Assembly: GCF_014191355.1 (NCBI RefSeq)
Contig: NZ_JACHWM010000014.1
Location: forward strand, 124,001 to 188,000
Direction of reading: 5' to 3'
Source of the DNA: Methylobacterium sp. R2-1
Lineage (GTDB): Bacteria > Pseudomonadota > Alphaproteobacteria > Rhizobiales > Beijerinckiaceae
DNA: 64,000 nucleotides
Positions 8,615 through 17,422 of this stretch are shown here, piece after piece. Made by a program: the position numbers and the translations under genes. Position 1 is the first letter of the stretch; every line of letters starts with the position of its first letter. The notes below the pieces were generated by a model, which saw only the letters and a list, made by a program, of their open reading frames with translations, searched no databases and was not told the DNA's origin.

Positions 8615-8844
8615 CGGGATCCACTCTCCATCAGGAACGGAGCGATTACGTGCGGCTTTGATCTTCGCCCGCTCTCGTTCTTCTTACCGACGGCCGAGTG
8701 GCTCCATTTATTGCCGCCGCAATTTCAGAAAACCTCGACGTGGCATCGAAGTCACAACGCCTCCTGATCGAGCCTCCCAGCAAATGACAACGATCTGACC
8801 TTTCGAGCCACCTGTCTCTGCCACCCGAGCGGCGGAGCGAGTGG

Positions 8845-9669
8845 CTAACCTCGCCCTTTGGCGCTGCCTCGCTCCATCAGCGGCAGGAGGAAGAAGCCCG
8901 CGGCGAACCCGCCAAGATGGGCGTCCCAGGCGATCGGCCCTTCACTGCCCCCGAGCGGCAAGGCCAGGACACCGAACAGCAGGTTGGTGACGAACCAGAC
9001 CGCGAGGAACAGCACCGCCGGGCGATTGCGCAGCAGTTCGGGGATGGTCTGGAGCCGCGGCCGCGGCGGGATCTGCCAGGGCGCTCCGGCCACGAAATGC
9101 GGCGGAGGCTGGAAGACGAAGCGGGCCGCTGCCGCCATCAGGGCCGAGATTCCGGCCGAGGCGCCGACGAGCGGCATCAGGCTGTAGGGATCGACCAGGA
9201 GATGAACGGCGGCACCCGCCACGATCCCGGCGAGCGCCAGTAGCCCGTAGCGCAGGACGCCGTAGCGGCGCGCGACCGGAGTGCCGAAGACGGCGAGCCA
9301 CACCGCGTTGAAGATGAGGTGCACCCAGGAGCCATGCAGCAGGGCATAGGTCGCTCCGGTCCAGGGCAGCGCCGAGGGATCGGCAACGAGGTAGCGGGCG
9401 AATTCCTGGCGTGCCGAGGCCATCTCGGGCCCACCTGCCCCCTCCCCTGCGGCCCGGATGATCTCGGCCGCCGATGACGGATCGAATGCGGCCGTCCAAC
9501 GGGCCGGGATGAAGGCGAGATTGAGCAGCACCGAGAGGTCGACCTCGTCCGGCAGAACGCTGCGGAGGACGTGGATCCCGGCCAGCACCGCAATCGAGAC
9601 GGTGACGATTCCCGGCAGGTTGAAGACGGGCACGCGGCCCTGGCGTGGCAGGTCGGGGGAGGCATCCAT
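8845..9669 (-). CDS. Rhomboid-family intramembrane serine protease
   Basis: 274 residues, six or more hydrophobic segments. The catalytic serine is in GASAGISALMAAA (G-x-S-x-G in a membrane helix) and the partner histidine in DAHLGGFAAGFFLLP; WVHLIFNAVWLAVFG supplies the helix-2 HxxxN-like motif. Rhomboids cleave transmembrane substrates within the inner membrane; no substrate is suggested by context. The ATG at 9669 begins a plausible cytoplasmic N-terminus (MDASPDLPRQGR) before the first helix; the frame is open further to 9876. Divergent from the PAS_5 gene. Confidence 0.9.
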   Translation of the reverse strand: MDASPDLPRQGRVPVFNLPGIVTVSIAVLAGIHVLRSVLPDEVDLSVLLNLAFIPARWTAAFDPSSAAEIIRAAGEGAGGPEMASARQEFARYLVADPSALPWTGATYALLHGSWVHLIFNAVWLAVFGTPVARRYGVLRYGLLALAGIVAGAAVHLLVDPYSLMPLVGASAGISALMAAAARFVFQPPPHFVAGAPWQIPPRPRLQTIPELLRNRPAVLFLAVWFVTNLLFGVLALPLGGSEGPIAWDAHLGGFAAGFFLLPLMERGSAKGRG

Positions 9670-9908
9670 GCTGCACCATGTCGGGGAGAAGTGCAGCGCC
9701 GCAAGGTCCAATCGGCGCGGGACCGGCGCAAGATCCCTCAATTGCGAGCGAATCCGTCCATCGACCGTTAAGGTTAAGGATGAGTTGCGCGAGCGTGACC
9801 GAACGGGACGGCATAGGGTGTGCGGAGGATGACCACGAACGGCGCGAAGGGACGCTTTTCGTGCCGTACCGATCAAAAACAGAGCCCATCCGGACCCGGG
9901 CCGTACCG

Positions 9909-10541
9909 ATGCGGAACATCATGAAGCATCCGACCAGCCGTCAGCTTCACGCCTATTGGGACCGGCTGCGCGGAGAGCGGGCCGCGCCGGAGCGCGGCGA
10001 GATCGAGCCCGGCGAGATCCGCAACCTGCTTGCCGACAGCTTCATTCTGGAGACCGATCCGGCGCGGCGGACGAGCGCGGTGCGCCTCGCCGGCACCCGC
10101 CTGTGCGCCCTGTTCGGGCGCGAATTGCGGGGCAGCGCCTTCGTCGACCTGTGGGGCGAGCGGCCCCAGCCCTTCGCCGATCCCTGGCAGCTCATCGAAA
10201 CGGTCGCCTGCGATACCGTCGGCGTGGTGGCGGGACTGACCGGCGTGACGGTTCGTGACGAGACCCTCGATCTCGAATTGCTGCTCCTGCCCCTGCGCCA
10301 CCGGGGCAAGACCCAGGCGCGCATTCTCGGCGCCTTGAGTCCGCATTGCATCCCGTCATGGCTCGGCAGCCGCCCGATTCTGCGAGCCGAAACCGTGTCC
10401 CTGCGGGTGCTCGAGGCGGTCGGGCACGAGCCGGCGGCGAGGCGAACCTTCATCGACACCTTGCCCGAGCCTGCCAACGATGCCCGTCCGGTCCGGTTCG
10501 GTCATTTGCTGGTCCACGAAGGCGGACGCGGCAACGCGTGA
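9909..10541 (+). CDS. PAS_5-domain protein
   Basis: 210 residues. The N-terminal two thirds match the alphaproteobacterial PAS_5 pattern: SRQLHAYWDRLRGERAAPER, then FILETDPARRTSAVRLAGTRLCALFGRELRG and FVDLWG. Proteins of this type are common in Methylobacterium and Rhizobiales and have no output domain; they are thought to be soluble sensors of unknown ligand. ATG at 9909 or 9921 could be the start. Divergent from the rhomboid gene, with about 240 bp between. Confidence 0.75.
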   Translation: MRNIMKHPTSRQLHAYWDRLRGERAAPERGEIEPGEIRNLLADSFILETDPARRTSAVRLAGTRLCALFGRELRGSAFVDLWGERPQPFADPWQLIETVACDTVGVVAGLTGVTVRDETLDLELLLLPLRHRGKTQARILGALSPHCIPSWLGSRPILRAETVSLRVLEAVGHEPAARRTFIDTLPEPANDARPVRFGHLLVHEGGRGNA

Positions 10542-10899
10542 CCTTCCGCGGCCGGAGCCGCAGTATCGGGTCGCGCCATGACGGCTTGAAAGGTTTCCTG
10601 CACAAGACGAAGCGGGATCGGACAAGGAAAACAAAGGGTTCGATGCCCTCCCGTTCGATGTTCAGGACGCTCTGACCCGTCATGGACGCGATCCGGCCGT
10701 GCGCACTGAGAGCCCGATAGCTTCCGGTTCTCGGTTCTGTTGGACCGGATCGTTTCGCGCGAAGCGGGCCATCTTCGTCGCCCGCCATCCCATTCCGTCT
10801 TCGTGACCGTCGGCGGATCATCTTCCGCGTGCAAGCAAGCCTTTTGTAACCGTGGCGCGGTTAGTGATTCGGTTGGGACATCGAGACCGCCGAGCTGAC
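10542..10899. other. Intergenic stretch, 358 bp
   Basis: Lies between the PAS_5 and PilZ genes, both rightward. No supportable gene or repeat was seen; the promoter of the PilZ gene is expected near its right end. Confidence 0.5.
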
Positions 10900-11523
10900 A
10901 TGACCGAGCTTTCCCGATCCGGGACGGCCCCCGCTCTGCCGGATTACGCCGCCGAACAGCGTCGGCACCAGCGGGTGCGCGCGACTCTGCTCGGCCGCTA
11001 CATGCTGGCCGACCGGCGGGAATATCCTTGCCAGACCGTGGACATGTCCCCGGGCGGCGTCCGCCTGACCTGCGCCGTGATCGGTGCGCTCGGCGAGCGC
11101 GTGGTGCTGTATCTCGAACAGATCGGCCGATTGGAAGGCGTGATCGTGCGCCACCCGCCGCGGGGTTTCGCGATGCGGATCAACGCGACGCCGCGCAAGC
11201 GGGACAAGATCGCATCCCAGTTGATGTGGCTCGCCAACCGGGAGAGCCTCGGCCTGCCGGAGGGCCGGACCAACGAGCGTCTCGTTCCGAACCAGCCCGG
11301 CGTGACCCTGCGCCTGGAGAGCGGCCGGTTCATCGCCGCCCGGATCATCGATATCTCGATGTCCGGCGTGGCGCTCGCGACGTCCTCGTCCCCGCCGATC
11401 GGCACGCACATCATGGTCGGCTCCACGCCCGGGCGTGTGGTGCGCTATTTCGAAGGCGGCATCGGCGCCCAGTTCATGCTGCCGATCTCTCCCGACCGCT
11501 TCCACGAGGGCATCACGCTCTGA
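10900..11523 (+). CDS. Tandem PilZ-domain protein
   Basis: 207 residues, two PilZ-like units. The first (about residues 18-100) has the c-di-GMP-binding pattern: RRHQR followed by VDMSPGGVRL (D-x-S-x-x-G). The second (about 130-205) has IDISMSGVALA but lacks an arginine-rich motif in front, so it may be a non-binding partner fold. The protein is soluble and has no output enzyme; a role as a c-di-GMP receptor acting on motility, envelope or polysaccharide is inferred from the family. ATG at 10900 gives MTELSRSG. No operon partner is obvious. Confidence 0.85.
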   Translation: MTELSRSGTAPALPDYAAEQRRHQRVRATLLGRYMLADRREYPCQTVDMSPGGVRLTCAVIGALGERVVLYLEQIGRLEGVIVRHPPRGFAMRINATPRKRDKIASQLMWLANRESLGLPEGRTNERLVPNQPGVTLRLESGRFIAARIIDISMSGVALATSSSPPIGTHIMVGSTPGRVVRYFEGGIGAQFMLPISPDRFHEGITL

Positions 11524-12232
11524 GGTTCCGACGCGGCCGGCGCCGCGTTGCAGGGTCCGTGGGACGCGGCAAGAGGCAGGACTTGAGACAGGACTTGGCA
11601 GAAACCCGCTCGGTGTCTCTCACGAAACTTGCGCCGCGCCTTCGTCGCCAGAGCGAGACCGATCCGTACGCGGGAGCTTTGTGAGGCGCTCTTAGCCAGC
11701 CTATCCGAGACGAGTCGTGCGAGCGCGCAGAAATGGCGCGGCCGGCGCGATGAGCCCACATGCAGGCCGCGCCTCGCCATCCTCAGTCGAATCGTCTCCG
11801 TCTTACCGAGCTGGTCCCCTACCGCGCGGCGGCTCCGCGTGGTCCGAGGAGCGACTCGGGGTGTCGAAGCCGAGGGCCCGCAACAGGCCGCCCCGCAGGA
11901 TCGCCGGAGATATCCCGACGATGACGGGCCGATCCTGCTCGACCGGATCGACACCATCGTCCGGCTTTCTCAGAACACGCCCTGTCCGCGGCGGACGCGG
12001 CGGAATTGTGTAGCCGCGACCGATCCGTGCCCTTCGTCGCCCGTCCGGCGTCCCTCACGGTTTCCCAGTCCCTAACACGATCTCCCGCATTTGCCGCAGA
12101 TCCGTGAGCCGCAATTCGCCCTTGCGCACGGGCAGATCGTTGCCATGGCGAATCGATAAAATTGCGCGGATCGGCTTCAGCGCGGCGGAGGGGGTGCGGC
12201 GACATCCTGGCCTCGTTGAAGGAAACGCCGCG
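11524..12232. other. Intergenic stretch, 709 bp, with one dispersed repeat
   Basis: Between the PilZ gene and the first BTLCP gene. It contains copy A of the dispersed palindromic element (11614-11696). The remaining 500 bp has open frames in several directions, but none has a ribosome-binding site, signal peptide or recognisable domain; it may be decayed coding DNA. Confidence 0.5.
11614..11696 (+). repeat. Dispersed palindromic element, copy A
   Basis: About 82 bp, starting TGTCTCTCACGAAAC and ending GGGAGCTTTGTGAGGCGCTC plus TTAG. The ends are inverted repeats of each other (CTCACGAAAC against GCTTTGTGAG). It matches copies at 53883-53965 (minus) and 58960-59040 (plus), strongly at the two ends and more loosely in the middle. 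Confidence 0.8.
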
Positions 12233-12898
12233 ATGCGCACCAACGGGACGGGTCATCTCAAGACGGGGCTCCAAATGGGGCTTCTGGCGATGCTGACCCT
12301 CTGCGTCAGCCTCCTCGGCGAGGGCGCCCAAGCTCAGACGGCTCCTCAGACGATGGCCGCGCTGCCCACGGCGAATGCGGGCCTCACCACCGGAGCCGAA
12401 GCCCGGCCGATCCTGGCCTGGACCGAGTTCTGCCAATCCTATCCGGCGGAATGCGCCTTCGACCGGGCCGAGCCCGCCCGGATCGCGCTGACTCCCGCCA
12501 TCTGGTCGAGCATCGTCTCAATCAACCGCCGGGTGAATCGGACGATCGACCCCGTCACCGATCAGGAGCATTGGGGCCGGCCCGACCGCTGGGACCTCGC
12601 CGAGGACGGCCGGGGCGACTGCGAGGACTTCCAGCTCCTCAAGCGCCGGATGCTGGCCGCGGCGGGCCTGCCGCGCCGGGCGATGCGGATGACCGTCGTG
12701 ATCGACGAGAAGGGCGAGGGACATGCCGTCCTCACCCTCATCACCGACCGTGGCGACTACATCCTCGACAACAAGACCAGCGCGGTGCTGCCCTGGGCCC
12801 AGACCGGCTACGTCTTCATCAAGCGCGAGGGCCAGGACGCGCTGGCATGGGTTTCGCTCGGCGGGGCCAGCTCGCCCGTCACCACGGCGAACCGCTGA
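12233..12898 (+). CDS. Bacterial transglutaminase-like cysteine peptidase (BTLCP), first of tandem pair
   Basis: 221 residues with a signal peptide (hydrophobic LQMGLLAMLTLCVSLLGEG, cleavage near AQAQT). The catalytic triad of the BTLCP family (PF06035, LapG-like) is visible: cysteine in GRGDCEDFQLLKRRML, histidine in GEGHAVLTL, aspartate in ILDNKTSAVLPW. LapG-type members are periplasmic proteases that cut large adhesins to release biofilm; many Rhizobiales paralogues have no known substrate and no LapD partner is seen here. The next gene is a close paralogue, and both end in SPVTTANR. Confidence 0.9.
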   Translation: MRTNGTGHLKTGLQMGLLAMLTLCVSLLGEGAQAQTAPQTMAALPTANAGLTTGAEARPILAWTEFCQSYPAECAFDRAEPARIALTPAIWSSIVSINRRVNRTIDPVTDQEHWGRPDRWDLAEDGRGDCEDFQLLKRRMLAAAGLPRRAMRMTVVIDEKGEGHAVLTLITDRGDYILDNKTSAVLPWAQTGYVFIKREGQDALAWVSLGGASSPVTTANR

Positions 12899-13113
12899 GC
12901 GCGACCCGCTTCGTGGATCGATCCGGCACGGCCGGCAGGGACTCGGGCAGTACAGGCGACCGGTGTGGCCGGATTGCCAGCCCGAGCGAGGTTGTCTCAA
13001 CCCGGCACGGGGAAGCAGCGATCCGCCTTCATCCTTCCTTCACTTTCGTATTGAGCCGGGCGCCGGGCCGTGCAAGCTTCGCCGGGAAACAAGGGGCTGC
13101 AGGACGGTCGGCC

Positions 13114-13815
13114 ATGCGGTACGCGGTGCTTAGGGGCGTCGGCACTGGATCGGCGTTCCTCCGCGGGGACGTAAGACGGCGCCTCGGCCGAGTGGCCCAT
13201 CTGTCCCTCGTCGGCGCCACCCTGCTGCTCGGTGGTGCCGCGGCGCCGGTCCAGCCGAGCCAAGCGCGCACCGCCGGCCTACCCGAGGCGGGCACCGCAG
13301 CCGATCCGGGCGCCCCCGCCCGGCCCGTCGCCGCCTGGAACGATTTCTGCGCCCGCTACCCGTCCGAATGCACGGTCGATCCCGGTGAGCCGGCGCTCGT
13401 CACCCTGACGCCCGCGACGTGGCACACGCTCACGACCGTGAACCGTCGGGTCAACGCCCGCATCAAGCCGATCACCGACATGGCCCACTGGGGTGTCGTC
13501 GATCGCTGGGATTTCCCCGACGACGGCTTCGGCGACTGCGAGGATATCCAACTCCTCAAGCGCCGGATGCTCGTGGAGCGTCGCCTGCCCCGCCGGGCGC
13601 TGCGCATGACCGTCGTGATCGACGAAATCGGTGAAGGCCACGCGGTGCTGATGGTGCGCACCGACCGGGGCGACCTGATCCTCGACAACAAGACCAATGC
13701 GGTGCTGCCCTGGCAGCGCACCGGCTATAGCTTCGTCAAGCGCGAGGGGCAGGACGGCAGGGCTTGGGTGAGTCTCAATAGCGACACTTCGCCCGTCACC
13801 ACTGCCAACCGCTGA
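13114..13815 (+). CDS. Bacterial transglutaminase-like cysteine peptidase (BTLCP), second of tandem pair
   Basis: 233 residues. N-terminal hydrophobic segment (VAHLSLVGATLLLGGAAAPV) after an arginine-rich start, consistent with export. Triad as in the preceding gene: GDCEDIQLLKRRML, GEGHAVLMV, LILDNKTNAVLPW. From about residue 68 to the end it is largely identical to the first copy, while the signal regions differ. The frame is open upstream as far as 12451, but the ATG at 13114 gives the plausible leader. The 215 bp gap to the first copy suggests it has its own promoter. Confidence 0.9.
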   Translation: MRYAVLRGVGTGSAFLRGDVRRRLGRVAHLSLVGATLLLGGAAAPVQPSQARTAGLPEAGTAADPGAPARPVAAWNDFCARYPSECTVDPGEPALVTLTPATWHTLTTVNRRVNARIKPITDMAHWGVVDRWDFPDDGFGDCEDIQLLKRRMLVERRLPRRALRMTVVIDEIGEGHAVLMVRTDRGDLILDNKTNAVLPWQRTGYSFVKREGQDGRAWVSLNSDTSPVTTANR

Positions 13816-13941
13816 TCCGGATCGTCGTTCGGGCGTTGAAGGGCATGCTTCTGCCGCGCTCCGAAATCCTCACCCATGCTCGCCGCCTCGATGGGCGTTC
13901 TCGCGTTCGGTCGGCGCCTCCTTCCATGACGGCGGCGCCCC

Positions 13942-15060
13942 ATGTCCCGCACTGACGCCGTGCGCGCTCGACCGCCGAACGGGGGACCCGAGACCGACCT
14001 TCTCGTCCTGCTCCCGCTCCCCACGCTCATCCTGGATGAAGCCGAGGCCGGGCCGACGATCGCCAGTGCCAACCCTGCCCTGCTGGCGCTGACCGGCCGC
14101 GGCGAGGCCGAGCTTGTCGGACAACCGATCGAGGCGCTCGCCTGTCGTCATGGCGATCATGCGGGCTGGGCTCCCTTGCGCGAGGCACTGGCCCGCGGCG
14201 AGACCGGACGCTTCGAGTTGCTGTTGGCCCGCGGCGACGGCGCCTCGTTCTGGGGCGAGATCCACCTCGCAGCCCTGCCCGGCGCCGACGAGGCTCCGCG
14301 CTTCCTCAGCCAGATCGTCGACGTGACGCGGCGGAGGGATGCGGAGGACGCCCTCGCGCTGTCGCGGCAGCGGGAGGCGCTCGGGCTCCTCACGAACAGC
14401 GTCGCGCACGAGTTCAACAACTTCCTGCAGATCCTGATCGGCTACATCGACGGGCTGAAGCGGCGTCTCGGCGACCGGCCCGAGCCCTTCATCCAGCGGG
14501 CGATCACGCGCTCCACCGAAGCCTCCGAGCGGGCCGCCGTGCTGACCCGGCAGCTCCTTGCCCATTCCCGGCGGATCGCGCCCGACCTGCGATCGGTCGA
14601 TCTCGGCGCGGCAGTGCAGGCCGGCCTCGACCGGCTGCGCCCGAGCCTGCCGTCGGGAATCGATCTCGACCTGTCGATCCCCGACGGTCTGCCGCCGGCC
14701 CTGTGCAACCCGATCCAGCTCGAATTGGCGCTCGGCCACATCCTCACCAATGCCTGTGAGGCCATGGCTGGGCGGGGGCGTATCCGCGTAGCGCTGTTCG
14801 CGGTCGAGCCCGGCGACCGATCGCTGCAGCGTCCGGAGGCGGGAGCCGTCGGTTTGACAGTCTCGGATAACGGGCACGGGCTCTCGCCCGAGATGCTGTC
14901 GCGGGCGCTCGCCCCCTTTGCCACGACGCGCGAATCCGGCCGGGGTGCGGGGCTTGCCATCGTCCACGGCTTGATGAAGCGCCAGAACGGCACGATCTCA
15001 ATCGAGAGCCGGCCCGGCGAGGGCGCAACCGTGCGGCTCGTCTTCCCCGCCGCGCGCTGA
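13942..15060 (+). CDS. PAS-containing histidine kinase (orphan)
   Basis: 372 residues, no membrane segment, so probably cytoplasmic. A PAS domain occupies about residues 22-130 (PTLILDEAEAGPTIASANPA, then FWGEIHLAALPG and SQIVDVTRRRDAEDAL). The phospho-acceptor is His156 in SVAHEFNNFLQILIGY. The ATPase part shows the N box (HILTNACEAMAG), G1 (VSDNGHGLSPEM), F box (APFATTRE) and G2 (GRGAGLAIVHGL). The HEFNN form of the H box is that of NtrB-like or hybrid kinases. No response regulator lies beside it and there is no receiver domain, so its partner is unknown. Confidence 0.92.
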   Translation: MSRTDAVRARPPNGGPETDLLVLLPLPTLILDEAEAGPTIASANPALLALTGRGEAELVGQPIEALACRHGDHAGWAPLREALARGETGRFELLLARGDGASFWGEIHLAALPGADEAPRFLSQIVDVTRRRDAEDALALSRQREALGLLTNSVAHEFNNFLQILIGYIDGLKRRLGDRPEPFIQRAITRSTEASERAAVLTRQLLAHSRRIAPDLRSVDLGAAVQAGLDRLRPSLPSGIDLDLSIPDGLPPALCNPIQLELALGHILTNACEAMAGRGRIRVALFAVEPGDRSLQRPEAGAVGLTVSDNGHGLSPEMLSRALAPFATTRESGRGAGLAIVHGLMKRQNGTISIESRPGEGATVRLVFPAAR

Positions 15061-15218
15061 TCTCGTTCGGGTGCTCCGCGCCGCGGGCCAACCCCATCGG
15101 ACGGAAAATTTCGCCGCACGGCCGAAAAAGTCGAGCTTGGACGGGACTAAAAACGCGCACCGGACGTCACCATCTAAAGAAGGGGCATTTCGCCCTTTTG
15201 GTGACCGAGGTTCTTTCG

Positions 15219-16211
15219 ATGGCTTCCTCCCCCGCGCGCCGTCGGCGCGTCGTGACCCTCCTCGCGCTCGCGGCTTCGCTCGCCCTGGCGGCGCCCGCCG
15301 TTGATGCACGGCCGGGCGGCGGCGGCGGTATGGGCTCGCGCGGCTCGAAGACCTTCAGCGCGCCGCCCTCCACCGCGACCTCGCCGGGCGCGATGGGCCC
15401 GATTCAGCGCTCGCAGACGAGCCCGAGCCCCGGCTTCAACAATCCCGGCATGGCGGCGCAGAGCCAGGGACGGCGCTTCGGCGGCGGCTTTCTCGGCGGC
15501 ATGCTCGGCGCGGGCCTGATCGGTGCCCTCCTCGGTGCTGGCCTGTCCGGCGGCCTCGGCGGCATCGGCTCCTTCATCGGCCTGATCTTCCAGATCGGCC
15601 TGATCGCGCTGCTCGTGATGTTCGTCGTGCGCTTCTTCCGCCGCCGCCAGGAGGGCAACCAGCCCGCCATGGCCGGCAACGCGCCCCATGCCCGCTCCGG
15701 ATTGCCGCCACAGGGCGGCATGCCCGGTGGTGTGAACGCTGGCATGAACGGTGGGATGAACGCTGGCATGAACCCGATGGGCGGCAGCTACAGCGGCGGT
15801 GCCCGCCCGCAGCCGGTGCAGGTCCAGCCGGAAGACTTCCAGGCCTTCGAGCGCTCGCTCAACGAGATCCAGGGCGCCTATGGCCGTGAGGACGTCGCCG
15901 CCCTTCGCCGTCTCGCGACGCCGGAGATGGTCGGCTACTTCGAGGAAGATCTGCGCGCCAACGCCGCCCGCGGCGTGGTGAACCGGATCTCGGACGTGAA
16001 GCTCCTTCAGGGCGACCTGTCCGAGGCGTGGCGCGAGGGTCCGGTCGAGTTCGCCACCGTCGCCATGCGCTTCTCGTTGCGCGATGAGGTGTTCGAGCGC
16101 AGCACCAACCGCCACGTCGAGAACGGCCCGCAGGAGGCCAAGGAGTTCTGGACCTTCGTGCGCGAGCCCGGTGGCCCTTGGCGGCTCTCGGCGATCCAGC
16201 AGGGCCGCTGA
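15219..16211 (+). CDS. Tim44-like domain protein, exported or membrane-anchored
   Basis: 330 residues. Signal-like start (MASSPARRRRVVTLLALAAS, then LALAAPAVDA), a Gly/Ser/Pro-rich linker, a Gly-rich hydrophobic membrane region about residues 85-140 (LGGMLGAGLIGALLGAGLSG, then LIFQIGLIALLVMFVV), a low-complexity segment repeating NAGMN-GGMN, and a C-terminal Tim44-like domain (about 205-330: DFQAFERSLNEIQGAYGRED, RFSLRDEV, EFWTFVREPGGPWRLSAIQQ). Bacterial Tim44-domain proteins are membrane-associated and of unclear function. ATG at 15219 has GAGG eight bases upstream; TTG 15198 and GTG 15201 are alternatives. Confidence 0.85.
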   Translation: MASSPARRRRVVTLLALAASLALAAPAVDARPGGGGGMGSRGSKTFSAPPSTATSPGAMGPIQRSQTSPSPGFNNPGMAAQSQGRRFGGGFLGGMLGAGLIGALLGAGLSGGLGGIGSFIGLIFQIGLIALLVMFVVRFFRRRQEGNQPAMAGNAPHARSGLPPQGGMPGGVNAGMNGGMNAGMNPMGGSYSGGARPQPVQVQPEDFQAFERSLNEIQGAYGREDVAALRRLATPEMVGYFEEDLRANAARGVVNRISDVKLLQGDLSEAWREGPVEFATVAMRFSLRDEVFERSTNRHVENGPQEAKEFWTFVREPGGPWRLSAIQQGR

Positions 16212-16232
16212 GCGGTCTCACCCTCTCAACAG

Positions 16233-16267
16233 AAAGGGCGTCCGGCGAGAGCCGGGCGCCCTTTTTT
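16233..16267 (+). terminator. Rho-independent terminator after the Tim44-domain gene
   Basis: Stem GGGCGTCCGGC / GCCGGGCGCCC (one mismatch) with a GAGA loop followed by TTTTTT. Confidence 0.88.
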
Positions 16268-16296
16268 CACGTCCGGATGATGCTGACGCGCCGCCC

Positions 16297-16503
16297 TCAC
16301 TCCGTCAGCGAGCGCGCCTCTTCCGGCAGCATGATCGGGATGCCGTCGCGGATCGGATAGGCGAGCTTCGCGGAGCGGCTGATGAGTTCTTCGCGCGCCG
16401 CGTCGTATTCCAGCGGCTCCTTGGTCAGCGGGCAGACGAGGAGTTCGAGCAGGCGGGGATCGACCCGGGTCGCTTCGACGGGCGGGGCAGAGGAGTCGGC
16501 CAT
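16297..16503 (-). CDS. Trm112-family zinc-ribbon-like protein
   Basis: 68 residues. It has the compact Trm112 pattern: DPRLLELLVCPLTKEPLEYD and AYPIRDGIPIMLPEEAR (the R-x-G-I-P-I/V-M/L signature). Only one of the usual cysteines is present (VCPLT), as in many proteobacterial members. In eukaryotes and archaea Trm112 activates methyltransferases; bacterial stand-alone members such as YcaR have no settled role. The ATG at 16503 (MADSSAPP) is chosen because the upstream open frame to 16611 runs through a palindromic repeat. It is downstream of the LON-domain gene on the same strand. Confidence 0.88.
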   Translation of the reverse strand: MADSSAPPVEATRVDPRLLELLVCPLTKEPLEYDAAREELISRSAKLAYPIRDGIPIMLPEEARSLTE

Positions 16504-16522
16504 GGTTCCTGTCACTTCCGGT

Positions 16523-16634
16523 GGGCTAGAGCGTCGTTCCGGATCCGGTATCCAGAGCGGTGCTCTAGGTCTCTGATGTTGCATCGTCACTTCCCGAAAG
16601 ACGGCAACCACCTTTCAGGACGATGCTCTAGCCC
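16523..16634. repeat. Imperfect inverted repeat of about 112 bp (GGGCTAGAGC ends)
   Basis: The left end GGGCTAGAGCGTCGTTCC is matched by TCAGGACGATGCTCTAGCCC at the right end as an inverted repeat, with about 75 bp between. A third GCTCTAG lies inside at about 16562. It fills the gap between the LON-domain and Trm112 genes. It looks like a REP or MITE-like intergenic element; no coding capacity is evident. Confidence 0.75.
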
Positions 16635-16668
16635 GCGGTCGGCACGGCTGACCGCGGGACGTGTCAAA

Positions 16669-17337
16669 TCATTGCAGCGTCGGTTCCGCCCCGCTGGCAC
16701 GCACCAGTTCCATCTCGGTCACGGCGATCAGCACCTCGGCCCGCGTCTTGAGATCGGGCGCCTCCAGCATCGCCTGCTTCTCGCGCACGCCGAACGGGCT
16801 CATCATGCAGAGCGCGTTGACCAACGCCTCGTTCGGCGCTTCCTCGATGCCGGCCCAGTCGACCTGAAGCTCATTGGCCTCGATGAAGTTGCGCAGGGTC
16901 CGCAGCACGGCCTCACGATCGACCGCCTCCTCGCCAGCCCGCGCCTCGAAGTCCTGAGCGAAACTGTCGTAGGAGACCTGACAACGGCGGTAGGCGGTGG
17001 TGACGGCGAGCTCGCTCTCGATCCGGAAGCGGCTGACACCGGTGAGCGAGATCAGGTAGCGCCCATCGCCGGTTTCGGCGAACTGGCTGATCCGCCCGGC
17101 ACAGCCGACCCGGTAGAGCCGGGGGCTGAGCGGCGAGCCGCCGCCCTCCGGATCGGGCTGGATCATGCCGATGATCCGCTCGGTGCGCAGCGCGTCGTCC
17201 ACCATGGCGAGGTAGCGCGGCTCGAAGATGTTGAGCGGCATCTGCCCCCGCGGCAGCAGCAGCGCGCCGGGCAGCGGGAAGACCGGGATGATGGCGGGAC
17301 AATCCGCCGGCGACTTGCAGCTCGGCTGCGGGCTCAT
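16669..17337 (-). CDS. LON N-terminal (substrate-binding) domain protein
   Basis: 222 residues. It consists of the LON N-terminal domain only: IIPVFPLPGALLLPRGQMPL, NIFEPRYLAMVDDAL, GMIQPDP, GCAGRISQF, YLISLTGVSRFRI. There is no ATPase or protease domain, so it is one of the stand-alone LON-NTD proteins (YcjX-unrelated, COG2802) common in alphaproteobacteria; a role in substrate recognition or as a small-molecule binder is only assumed. ATG at 17337 has AGGAAAG about 7 bases upstream; 17367 is an alternative in frame. It follows the thioredoxin-like gene by 85 bp on the same strand, and the pair is usually co-inherited with Trm112. Confidence 0.88.
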   Translation of the reverse strand: MSPQPSCKSPADCPAIIPVFPLPGALLLPRGQMPLNIFEPRYLAMVDDALRTERIIGMIQPDPEGGGSPLSPRLYRVGCAGRISQFAETGDGRYLISLTGVSRFRIESELAVTTAYRRCQVSYDSFAQDFEARAGEEAVDREAVLRTLRNFIEANELQVDWAGIEEAPNEALVNALCMMSPFGVREKQAMLEAPDLKTRAEVLIAVTEMELVRASGAEPTLQ

Positions 17338-17422
17338 GCGCGGCTTTCCTGCTGAAGGAGGGGGCATGGGACGCCCCGTCCGTTGGCTTCGGTCGCCGTA
17401 ACGCTCTCGCGGAGACTTTGCC

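Noticed and set aside
11819..12436. Minus-strand 205-codon frame in the gap after the PilZ gene
   Set aside because: It extends across the start of the first BTLCP gene, lacks a ribosome-binding site and has no recognisable domain.
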